Shown here piece by piece: positions 11,411-21,069 of a DNA stretch of 64,000 nucleotides. The translations under genes and the position numbers were made by a program. The DNA is from Ustulina deusta. Its lineage: Eukaryota; Ascomycota; Sordariomycetes; Xylariales; Xylariaceae. The notes below the pieces were generated by a model that was not told the DNA's origin, ran no database searches, and saw only the letters and a list, made by a program, of their open reading frames with translations. Every line of letters starts with the position of its first letter. Within the stretch, counting starts at the first letter, position 1. The DNA lies in NCBI GenBank assembly GCA_023159155.1, contig JAJNNX010000044.1:310001-374000 (forward strand), given 5' to 3'.

Positions 11411-11705
11411 TATTGGAATAACTAGCATTAGTTACAACTTTATTATATAACTTATATAAAGTACAAGTTTATATTTAGCTATTATACAAATATTAGCCGG
11501 ACTTTAGCCGGACAAAAAGGACCTTACTTCCTTTTTGTTATGTTAGCTTGTATAATAGCATAAGCTTTTATATAAATATAAAAAACTTATGTTTTGTAAA
11601 AACTTTTTTTTTTTTTTTTTTTTTATAGATAATATAGTACAATATATTATATTCTGTCTACGCGTATTATTTGTTTTACATACGATATATTATATACAGC
11701 CCATT
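11411..11705 (+). repeat. LTR-like copy 3, strongly AT-shifted
   Basis: It starts TATTGGAATA directly after an A-rich tract ending ATAGCTAG, which parallels the A-rich tract ending ATAGTCAG before LTR copy 1. Near 11637-11660 it shares the block ATAGTACAATA...TTGTAT-like with both other copies. The middle differs and includes a direct repeat of AGCCGGAC and a 10-bp-stem hairpin (11512-11538). I read it as a related LTR that suffered RIP as part of a full element. The right boundary is approximate. Confidence 0.5.
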
Positions 11706-13580
11706 TAATATTTATATTATTTAATTATAATTTAATAAAATATAAATTATAATATAAATATTAAAACTAGTTATTTAAAATTATTTTAATATAATATAAA
11801 TTAATTTATATAATAAATAATTTTAAATCATTATATAATATAATATAAACTATAATTTGATTTTTTATAATTTTATATTATTAAATTATATTAATATAAA
11901 TTATAAATTATAAAATAAATATTAAAACTAATTATTTGAAATAATTTTAATATAATATAAATTAATTAATTTATTAAATATATTTAAATAGTTATAGAAT
12001 ATAAATTAAAGTTTAATTTAATTATTAAAAGTTTTATATTATTAAATTATATTTATGAAAAATATAAACTAAATAATAAATATTATAAATAATTATTTAA
12101 AAATATTTTAATATAATATAAATTAATTTATTAATTCAATAGTTTTAATTAGTTATATAATATAATTAATGCTATAATTTGATTTTTTATAGTTTTATAT
12201 TAATAAATTATATTAATATAAAAATTAATTATAAAATAAATATTAAAACTATTTATTTAAAATTAGTTTAATATAAAATAAAATTATTCTTTTATTAAAT
12301 AGTTTTAAATAGTTTAATAATATAGTTTAAGTTATAATTTGATTTTTTATATTTTTATATTATTATATTATATTAGTATAAAATATAAAATAAGTTATAA
12401 ATATTAAAAGATATTATTTAAAATTAATTAAATATATTAAAAATATATTTAGTTTTTTAATAGTTTTAAATAGCTATATAATATAATATAACCTATAATT
12501 TAATTTTTTATAGTTTTATATTAAAAAAGTTAATTATTATAAAATATAAACTATATTATAAAACTTAATAATAATTATTTAAAACTATTTTAATATAAAA
12601 TAAATTAAATAGAAAAAATAGTTTTAAATAATTATTTAAAAAAAATAAAGCTATAATTTGATTTTTTATAGTTTTATAATACTAGATTATATTAATATAA
12701 ATTATAAATTATAAAATAAATATGAAAACTAGCTATTTAAAACTATTTAAATATAATATAAATCAATTTAATCTTTAAATAGTTTTAAATAGCTATATAA
12801 AATATTTTTAGTTATAATTATATTTTTTATAGTTTTATATTATTAAATTATAATTAAATAAAATATAAATCCTTAAATAAATATTAAAACTAGTTATTTA
12901 AAATTAATTTAATATAAATAAATTTATTTATTTATTATATAGTTTTAAATAATTATATAATATAATTTATTTTATAATTTTATTTTCTTTAGTTTTATAT
13001 TAATAACCTATCTTAATATAGAATATAAACTAAATTATAAGTATTAAAAATAATTATATAAAACTATTTTAATATAATAAATATTAATTAAGTTATTTGA
13101 TAGTTTAAAATAATTATATAATATAATATAACCTATAATTTAATTTTTTATAGTTTTATATTATTAAATTATATTAATATAAAATATGAACTAAATTATA
13201 AATATTTAAAATAATTATTTAAAATTATTTTTATATAATATAATATAATTAAAATTACAATTAGATTTTTTATAGTTTTATATTAATAAGGTTTATTAAT
13301 ATAAAATATAAACTAAATACTTAATATTAAAACTTGTTATTTAAAATTATTTTAATATAAATTAAATCAAATTATTTAAAAATAGTTTCAAATAGCTATT
13401 TAAAATATTTTAAGCTATAATTTGATTTTTTTTAATATTATATTATCGAATTATATTAAAATAAAATATAAGTTATATATTATATATTAAAAATTATTAT
13501 TTAAAATTATTTTAATATAATATAAATTAATATATTTTTTAAATAGTTTTAAATAACTATATAATATAATTTAATTTAAA
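11700..13580 (+). repeat. Degenerate tandem satellite, about 160-bp unit, about 12 copies
   Basis: The landmark TTTTTTATAGTTTTATATTA (or a close variant) recurs near 11860, 12030, 12181, 12341, 12502, 12660, 12823, 12981, 13141, 13264 and 13425, a spacing of about 160 bp with one shorter step. Between landmarks the same order of blocks repeats: AAATATTAAAACTAGTTATT, then TTTTAATATAATATAAATTA, then TTTAAATAGTTTTAAATAGC, then TATAATATAATATAACC. Units differ by many substitutions and small indels. A+T is about 90%. The array begins just after LTR copy 3 and ends at the sharp border with normal-composition DNA at about 13580. Confidence 0.85.
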
Positions 13581-13589
13581 ATTTAGCTT

Positions 13590-14074
13590 TATATAACCTC
13601 TGGTGTGTTAGCTAAATAAAAGGGTGGCCATTTTGGTGTAGGCAAAGAGATAGTGTAATTAATAGATGTTGCTAGGCATTCTAAACCCCAATTTTGACCC
13701 CTCGACGATCACCGTCCTCATCGGAAGCCTAGCGCCGCCGGAGCTCCGACACAGTCGGACGTGGAGGCTAAATGATGAGACAAGCAAGCGTAAATGGAAA
13801 ATTCGGACTGCCGAAAAACTACAATGGTGTTTGAACAGGGATGGTAGTGATGGTTGGTTTCCTATTACCGTAGCATCGTTGTGATTACACTCCTTCGAGT
13901 TATCGCCGACCTGGATGCCCCTAGGTTGAAGAGAAGTCGAAATTTATTCATCTTAGGTAACTCATGGTTATTTCTCTCTTTATTATTTAATAGTTGTGCG
14001 TAAATAGAGATAGTTATATCATTATAATATCGCCTGTAGTTGCTTTTGACTGCGAGAAAATATTTTTCTGCTCT
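13590..14074. other. Boundary between AT-rich block and gene-bearing DNA; 3' flank of GH2 gene
   Basis: Composition returns to about 45-50% GC within a few tens of bases. An ATG-initiated 72-codon frame lies at 13666-13884, but it has no recognisable motif and I do not call it a gene. The last 75 bases before 14075 are the 3' flank of the minus-strand GH2 gene. Confidence 0.6.
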
Positions 14075-16756
14075 TTAGAGGGCCTTGACAACTATCCTCG
14101 CGGTTTTGAGTTTGGCCCCTGAAGCTGTGATCGTAATTAGCCCCGGTTTGCTAGTCTTAGCTCGCACAATCGCAAGTGCTAGACCGCTATAGGCTTTTCT
14201 CTGTTTGGAAGGGAACGCAGTCAAGTCCGTTGGATCGCCGTTATCAGTGGCCACAAGTTCGCCCGCACCAGATACATCAAATGTGATATCATTGGTGGCT
14301 CGAGGCACGACACGCCCCTTACTGTCAACAACCTCGACTGTGATATAGGCCAAATCTTCTCCACCAGCGCGAATTGAAGACTGGTCTACCGTCAGACGTA
14401 ACTCCGCAGCGTCCCCGACTGTTTGAACTGTGGCCGTCGCCCAGACCTTGTCGTTCTTGTAGGTGACGACATAAAGCTCTCCCGGGGCGTAAACGACCTG
14501 ATCCCAGCGGAACCGGTATGAATATTGTGCCCTCGCTAGACGGCCCTGCGATTTCCCATCCAGGAATAATTCTGCCTCGTCCGCAGATGAGAAAACATGT
14601 ACTGGCGTCACCTTCCCTAGTCGATCCGGCCAGGTCCAGTGAGGGAGAATGTGCGCAGTCTGAAGATCAGGTCGCCAGCGGGACTGGTATATATAGTATC
14701 GATCTTTAGGGAAGCCGGCGAGGTCGACAATGCCCGAGTATGAACTCCGCGCGGAGTAATAGGGAGTTGGTTCGCCGAGGTAGTCGAATCCTGACCACAC
14801 AAACTCACCAGCTACAAAGGCATACGGATCCTGCCCAGCAAAGACCTTATCTGCCGAGGCACCGTAGTCTGCAGAATATAACTCGTACGCACTGACTTGC
14901 AGCGTAGTGGAGTTGCCTCCAGATGTGTCGTTTATAGGGGCACTGATCTCACTCGTCACTGGGAATATATAAGTCCCTCGCGAACTTAGAGCCGAAGCTG
15001 TTTCGCTACTCTCAATCAGCTTTTGGGGGAAAGCCGAGTGGAAAGCATTGTAAATAGGAGGGGTTGAAATGCCGGGCAGTTGGGAGTACGCAGGTGTGTC
15101 GCGAATCCCTTCGCCCTGATAGTTCAAGCTGATAACATCGAAGACTGTAGGAAACGTCATATTAGGTTTCGCATAGTTCATCGAGGCAGTAACCGGTCTA
15201 GTCGGATCCGTTTCATGTACGATATCGACGAGCCCCTGCGCTACAGCTGCACCATCAAGTTCCGTGTTCTGCTCGCCGACCTCATTTCCCACGCTCCATA
15301 AGTAGATAGACGGGTGATTGCGATCTCGACGCATGAATGTTCGCAAATCGGCCTCATGCCAATCGGGGAAAATGAGATGGAAGTCGTTGGGGTTCTTCTG
15401 AATCTCCCAGCAATCGAAGATCTCATCCATAACCAGGAAGCCCTTCCGGTCCAGCAGGTCCAGCAGTTCGGGTGCAGGCGGGTTGTGAGATGTGCGAATG
15501 GCGTTAACACCCAGGTCACGCAGAATTTCCAGTTGTCTTTCTGCGGCGCGGACATTAAAAGCGGCCCCAAGGGCTCCGAGGTCGTGGTGCTGATTGACGC
15601 CCTGAATCCGAACCGGCGCTCCATTGACTAACAAGCCTTTGTTTGGGTCCAGAACAAACGTGTGGATGCCGAACCGTGTTTCGTAGGTATCAATAACCTT
15701 ATCACTATCACCAGTATGAAGCTTCGTGACAGCGACATACATGTTGGGTTTTTGAGATGTCCAGACTCCCCATAATTGAGGATTTCGTACTAAAGTCGAG
15801 CTTTTAGAGTTGACGCTCTGGCCTGGTGACACACTTACAGATACTCGAGGAAAGGATGCCACCTGGGGTCCTGTTTTCTCTGTTTCTGGGTCGAGCGTGA
15901 AGACATCGGTAGAGATATAGATATCTCTCCTGATGTTTGCTTTGTTGTCTACTGAAACGGCTAAGTTGAGGGTTGCTGACGACGAAGACACTGCTTCGGT
16001 AGTTATATATGTTCCGGACTGGCCAACATGTGTTTTGTCGACTTTGGTAAGCCAAACGTTCCGATATAGGCCACCCCCAGGATACCAACGAGAAGATTGT
16101 GTGGGATTATCAAGCCTAATTGCCAACTGGTTGTCCTTTCCGACGACAAGGTGAGGAGTCAAGTCGAGACGAAACGAGTTATAGCCATATGGCCAACCCC
16201 CCAATAGTTTCCCATTAAGCCAAACTATCGCATAAGACATGGCTCCGTCGATGTCGAGATAGATTTCCTTGTCGGTGTCGCCCGGCTCAACAGTAATCTT
16301 ACGCCTATACCAGCCAACCCCTTGAACTGGTAGGCGCCCCATCCCGCCGCCAACGGGAACGTCGTCTCCGACGTAGAACGGCCCTTTGATAGCCCAGTCA
16401 TGGGGAACCTTAACAGTCTCCCAAGTGCTATCGTCGAATTGTTGGTCCGCATACTGTACTGTAATATTTGGCTCGGACGAAGGCCGCTGATGGCGATTGC
16501 TAGGGTCTGCGATAAAATCGTTCCCGGAAGGCAATATGTACGCCTTGAGCTGGTCGTAGGTGATGCCATCTGGATTTTCAAACGAATGCCAGAATCGCCA
16601 ATCTGTGTCAAGTCTGATGACTTGGCGACCGCTCGTCAGCGTCTCCGTTTGACGACCCTCGACTACGCGTGCAGCGACACTTGGCAAGTGATTCAACACC
16701 AAACAACCCAGGCCAAAGAGCTGAATGGCATTTTGTTGTATGAAATGGGCGGGCAT
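14075..16756 (-). CDS. Secreted glycoside hydrolase family 2, beta-galactosidase type
   Basis: This intronless 893-residue protein starts at ATG 16756. Residues 1-29 look like a cleaved signal peptide (hydrophobic FGLGCLVLNHLPSVAAR). Domains in order are: GH2 sugar-binding jelly roll (about 45-240, including VPHDWAIKGPF and GGGLYRNVWL), immunoglobulin-like domain (about 245-365), TIM barrel (about 370-690), then two C-terminal beta domains (about 700-893) like those of bacterial-type GH2 beta-galactosidases. The general acid/base is Glu492 in SVGNEVGE; the nucleophile is probably Glu585 in ESSETAS. Length and layout match GH2 enzymes that release terminal beta-galactose; beta-glucuronidase or exo-glucosaminidase activity cannot be excluded. 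A TATAAAC box lies about 100 bp upstream. It is divergent from the GH31 gene and shares a 1.3-kb spacer with it. Confidence 0.9.
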   Translation of the reverse strand: MPAHFIQQNAIQLFGLGCLVLNHLPSVAARVVEGRQTETLTSGRQVIRLDTDWRFWHSFENPDGITYDQLKAYILPSGNDFIADPSNRHQRPSSEPNITVQYADQQFDDSTWETVKVPHDWAIKGPFYVGDDVPVGGGMGRLPVQGVGWYRRKITVEPGDTDKEIYLDIDGAMSYAIVWLNGKLLGGWPYGYNSFRLDLTPHLVVGKDNQLAIRLDNPTQSSRWYPGGGLYRNVWLTKVDKTHVGQSGTYITTEAVSSSSATLNLAVSVDNKANIRRDIYISTDVFTLDPETEKTGPQVASFPRVSVSVSPGQSVNSKSSTLVRNPQLWGVWTSQKPNMYVAVTKLHTGDSDKVIDTYETRFGIHTFVLDPNKGLLVNGAPVRIQGVNQHHDLGALGAAFNVRAAERQLEILRDLGVNAIRTSHNPPAPELLDLLDRKGFLVMDEIFDCWEIQKNPNDFHLIFPDWHEADLRTFMRRDRNHPSIYLWSVGNEVGEQNTELDGAAVAQGLVDIVHETDPTRPVTASMNYAKPNMTFPTVFDVISLNYQGEGIRDTPAYSQLPGISTPPIYNAFHSAFPQKLIESSETASALSSRGTYIFPVTSEISAPINDTSGGNSTTLQVSAYELYSADYGASADKVFAGQDPYAFVAGEFVWSGFDYLGEPTPYYSARSSYSGIVDLAGFPKDRYYIYQSRWRPDLQTAHILPHWTWPDRLGKVTPVHVFSSADEAELFLDGKSQGRLARAQYSYRFRWDQVVYAPGELYVVTYKNDKVWATATVQTVGDAAELRLTVDQSSIRAGGEDLAYITVEVVDSKGRVVPRATNDITFDVSGAGELVATDNGDPTDLTAFPSKQRKAYSGLALAIVRAKTSKPGLITITASGAKLKTARIVVKAL

Positions 16757-18043
16757 TATGGCTCAACGTGTTCGACATGGGAGACTCTCGAGGTCTGAGT
16801 GCCTCATCTGCACAGTTTACATTCCCGCCCTCACCGAGCAAACTCGGCGAGTTTATATCGAGGCATTTCCCCGTCTTCGGCGGTTAGTGGTCAATGATCA
16901 ACAAAGGCACAGCATAGATTTTCGCTTCTAGGCCTTCGTGCTATTCTATGCACCTATAATTATTCCGCGAAGCAGAGGTACATTTGGCCATTATACCCAC
17001 ACGGCAAGACCCCGCGATTGGGCCGGCTCTGAGCAATATGGCTAACATTCGACGAGGACGATGGATCCCTAATTGCTGCCATGGTTGTGCCTGCACCCCG
17101 CATGAGACGGCGGTGCTTGTTACTTCAAATTCCGAGGACCCACGTCTTCCAGGGGCTGGGATTGGCTTGGGGAAAATGGGGGAAGCACCGCTCCCATAGG
17201 TATACGAAAAGGGGGACGCGACTTTGAAGTCAGTGAATAGGTACCTAGGTAGGTATTATAGGTATTACCAAGAGTTGGCATTAAGAACTTAGCTAAGCCC
17301 CCCTTTACTGCGCCACACTCGCCACAATAGCCACACTTTGCCACTCTGCCTATCACAAGTTCCAGTATCCCTACACTTCTGGATCAACTCACCGTGCTCA
17401 CGCAGATATCAATTCCCAATGCCTCATTCTACGCCCTGGTAATTTATAGATGACTAACGTAGAGTGAGCGAGAGTGTCTTTATATCACACAAAATATGGC
17501 GCGTTCCAACGACAAATATCACCGTGTTTCTTGCGTCTTCTATGTCATCAGATTAATAGTGCCTCCCACGGCATAGATAAAGACTACGCATGGCAGGTCA
17601 ACTATCTCGAGCATACTCAGCACCTTGGGGGCCTTAGCTGCATGTCGGAAACAGTCCCGAATCACGTTCGAAGCGGGATGCTATTCTGCAGACCGCACTC
17701 CGGTAGGCCGACTAGGGTAGCTCCCAACTGGAATCGAAAGCCAGTCGGAAAAGTCGACTGATGGACACCAATCACGAACAGAGGCGTATGCTGTACTAGG
17801 TAGTAGATATGTCGGGTTTCAATTGGCCCGAGACGGCCGTGGCCAAGCCAAGCAGCTCCGCCCAAAGCCCGGGCATGTGACGCCCGGCGTCGGATCTTCA
17901 TCCCGTATTCCTTGGTAGCTGCCCAAAGCTGCACAGATACCCAGGAGACAATCAACTCCTGGTGAATAGATAAATAGGGGTAGGCTGAGAAATGAAAGGG
18001 AATACCTTCGTCCCGATCTCTAGTGGACACGATTCTCGACATC
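16757..18043. promoter_or_regulatory. Shared divergent intergenic region of GH2 and GH31 genes
   Basis: This 1287-bp spacer separates the ATGs of two outward-facing glycoside hydrolase genes, so it must hold both promoters. A TATA-like GATATAAAC (minus strand) lies near 16850-16860 on the GH2 side. A palindromic AGGTACCTAGGTAGGTATTA motif lies at 17239-17258. I see no convincing gene here; the open frames are short and lack motifs. Binding sites for specific regulators were not assigned. Confidence 0.5.
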
Positions 18044-20580
18044 ATGTTCACAAACTTGGATAATCACGCCTTGGAATACCGGTACGATTCCGAGCTTCTC
18101 CGCATCGAACCCTGGGGCCCCAATGCTCTCCGCATTCGCGCTACCTACGAACCCACGTTCCCCACGGAGAACTGGGCTCTCTCCGAGCCAGTTCCGGAAC
18201 TGAGCGTCTCGTGCAGTTCCCAAGCCGATCGAGGCTCTATCCACAATGGCGATATTACAGCTGAAATCAACAATGGGGGCAAGATCACCATCACCAACGG
18301 CAAGGGAAAGGTCCTACTAGAAGAGTTCATGAGACAACGCCTGGATGTCAAGGATCCCAAATGTTCCGCTCTGCGAATAGTGCCTCGCGAGTTTAAGCCC
18401 CGACTGGGCTCGGACTCGTGGCACTTGACGGCAAGGTTCGAGGCCGTATATCCTAACGAAAAGATCTTCGGCATGGGACAGTATCAACAGCCTTACCTCG
18501 ACCTGAAGGGGGCAGACATCGAGCTGGCACAACGCAACTCGCAGGCGTCTATCCCGTTCGCTGTTAGCTCGGAGGGCTACGGGTTTCTCTGGAATAACCC
18601 AGCCATCGGCCGTGCTGTCTTCGGCAAGAATGCCACGACCTTCGAAGCGTTCTCAACGCGCGTGCTGGACTATTGGGTCGTGGCGGGTGATACCCCGGCG
18701 GAGATCGTTCGTGCTTATGCCAAGGTGACAGGTACTGTCCCGGAGATGCCGGAATACGGCCTTGGCTTCTGGCAATGCAAGCTGCGCTATCAGACACAGG
18801 AAGAAATCCTCGAGGTGGCGAGGGAGCATAAACGCCGTGGCCTACCCATGGATGTGATAGTGGCGGATTACTTCCACTGGCCGAAAGAGGGAGAATGGAA
18901 ATTCGACCCGACATTCTGGCCCGACCCCGGTGCGAGACTCACCCTTTAGCCCTCTGTCCCCTCGGCAATTGCTCACATCTAGAACTACAGACGCCATGAT
19001 CGCGGAACTCAAGTCTCTCGGTATCGAGCTGATGGTTTCCATCTGGCCAACAGTCGACCGCAAATCAGAGAACTATGCCGAGATGCTCGAGAGGGGTCTT
19101 CTCATCAGACAAGATCGAGGCTGGCGTGTCGTGATGGAAGGCGTGGGCAACTGCGTCCACTTCGACGCCACGAATCCGGAGGCACGCGAGTACGTGTGGC
19201 AGAAGGCCAAGGAGAATTACTACGATCGCGGCATCCGCATCTTCTGGCTCGACGAAGCTGAGCCCGAGTACACGCATTACGATTTTGACAATTATCGATA
19301 TCACGCCGGTCCAGATCTAAGTAAGCGCCTACTTCAATTTCCATGCTCTTATTCGATGAAACGGGGTGAGGGGGAGGGGGAACCAGCAAGACCTCTCGGG
19401 CGAGAGGGAGGAGAAGAACCAAAGTTTTGCGATTTGTCTTCCAGGAGAAAGAGACAGCTGACGACCAGCAGTGGTGGGCAACATATACCCAGTGCAGTAC
19501 TCGCGCGCATTCTACGAGGGCATGAAAGCGGCAGGCCAAGAGCGCATCGTGAATCTAGTGCGATGCTGTTGGGCCGGGAGTCAAAAATACGGAGCCCTAC
19601 TGGTAAGCAGGCGAAGGTCCCCCTCGATTTCCACCTCAGCCGGTATCATATACTCCCAAGACTAACGCGCCATCCCACACAGTGGTCAGGAGACATAGCA
19701 AGCTCCGTAAGTAATTATCCGCGTATTTTCTCTTCTTGTTTTTGGCCCGCTTTACAAGCATATATAACGGCTCCTTTTTGGGGGGTTTTTTTAACACAAG
19801 ACTCCGATCCTATCTCGGCAACTTTCGACGCTTCCGAGATACCCATATAATTATCCTCCCCCCAGAATAGGTAGCAGTAGTAGTAGTAGCAGTAGTAATA
19901 ATTAACTGACCCGAGCACGCACGCAGTGGCCCAGCCTCCGCGCCCAGCTCTCGGCCGGCCTCAACGCAGGGCTGGCGGGGATCCCGTGGTGGACGACGGA
20001 CATCGGCGGGTTCCACGGCGGGGACCCGCGGACGCCGGCGTTCCGCGAGCTCTTCGTCCGCTGGTTCCAGTGGGGGGCCTTCTGCCCCGTGTTCCGGCTG
20101 CACGGGGACCGCGAGCCGCAGCAGCCGCGCCGCGGCGCCACGGGCGGCAGCCACTGCCTCTCGGGCGCCGCCAACGAGGTCTGGAGCTACGGCGACGACG
20201 TCTACGCCGTCTGCGCCGCGTACCTCGCCCTGCGCGAGAAGCTGCGCGGCTACGTCCGCGGCCTCATGGCCGACGCCCACGCCCACGGCGACCCCGTCAT
20301 CCGGCCCCTGTTCTACGACTTCCCCGACCAGCGCAACCTCTGGGACGTCGCCGACCAGTACATGTTTGGCGGCAGGTACCTCGTCGCCCCCGTCTTGCAT
20401 GAGGGGCAGAGGGAGCGTCGCGTCGTGTTGCCGCGCGGCTTCGAGTGGCAGCAGCTGAGTGTCGAGGGCGAGCGAATTGGCCTCGTCCACTCGAGCCCGC
20501 CGACGGGGGATGACGGCGAATTTGCCATCACAGTAGCCGCGCCGTTACATTATATGCCTGTTTTTGAGAAAACCAACTAG
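18044..20580 (+). CDS. Glycoside hydrolase family 31 (alpha-xylosidase/alpha-glucosidase type), five exons
   Basis: Exons are 18044-18929, 18991-19320, 19472-19602, 19683-19706 and 19927-20580, giving 674 residues. The frame is open back to a GTG at 18023, but the first ATG is at 18044 (MFTNLDNHALEYRY). There is no signal peptide, so it is probably intracellular. The N-terminal beta-sandwich includes FGMGQYQQPYLDLKG; the barrel includes YGLGFWQCKLRYQ and VIVADYFHW. The nucleophile is Asp383 in FWLDEAEP and the acid/base is Asp453 in WSGDIASSW; that motif is split across exons 3-5, with WSGDIASS encoded by an eight-codon micro-exon. WWTTDIGGF follows. The FGMGQ...DLKG region resembles xyloglucan-type alpha-xylosidases, which would suit the GH2 neighbour. 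Acceptor 2 (19471) is the least certain splice site. Exon 5 is strikingly GC-rich. Confidence 0.88.
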
Positions 20581-21069
20581 TGAAGGTGTCAGTCGAGGGC
20601 GGCTAAAACAGATTAGTGGTGTGGAATAATGCAAGGCACATGCGTACTCGTCCCTGATGTGGCTCGATAGACCGTTCAGTTCTGATGCCTTGAGTGCCAT
20701 AGTCATGATGATGCTTACGCATAGGCGACAGCGACTAAATTCCCTTGCATACAGAAACTTGTCACGTGTTCTGATAACTGCCAATTTATTGAGGTCATAA
20801 GCTTCATCTCATTATTACAAGCATAGCACGGTTCCACCGAATCTAAAACTTCTCGCACGCCAGTATGACGATGCCGCGTGTCACGCAACCAACGAAAACC
20901 AAGCCTTACACCCCTCGCACACGCAAAAGCAAATGAATGACAAACTTTTCCGTCTTTCGTGGTTGTACACAGTGCCTCGTAGCCTTAATCGTATCCTCGT
21001 AAGAGCTCATACGTTCGAGCTTTTTAAAGTGGAGAGGGAGCTACGGTCCTCACTATAAACTGAATACCT
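20581..21069. other. Convergent 3' spacer between GH31 and the Ish1/Msc1 gene
   Basis: About 490 bp between two stop codons of converging genes. It must contain both polyadenylation regions. No gene or RNA is recognisable. Confidence 0.6.

Noticed and set aside
1..13580. CRISPR array or bacterial plasmid-like repeats
   Set aside because: Repeats have no constant spacer length and the whole window is clearly fungal.
13666..13884. 72-codon ATG frame at the border of the AT-rich block
   Set aside because: No motif, no upstream signals and no homology I recognise; length is within chance for this composition.
15241..16611. Several frames of 70-130 codons on both strands inside the GH2 gene
   Set aside because: They are shadows of the 893-residue GH2 frame and have no motifs of their own.
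19810..20490. 226-codon minus-strand frame and 158-codon plus-strand frame over GH31 exon 5
   Set aside because: Composition (runs of Ala, Arg, Pro, Val) reflects the high GC of exon 5; the GH31 frame explains the sequence.
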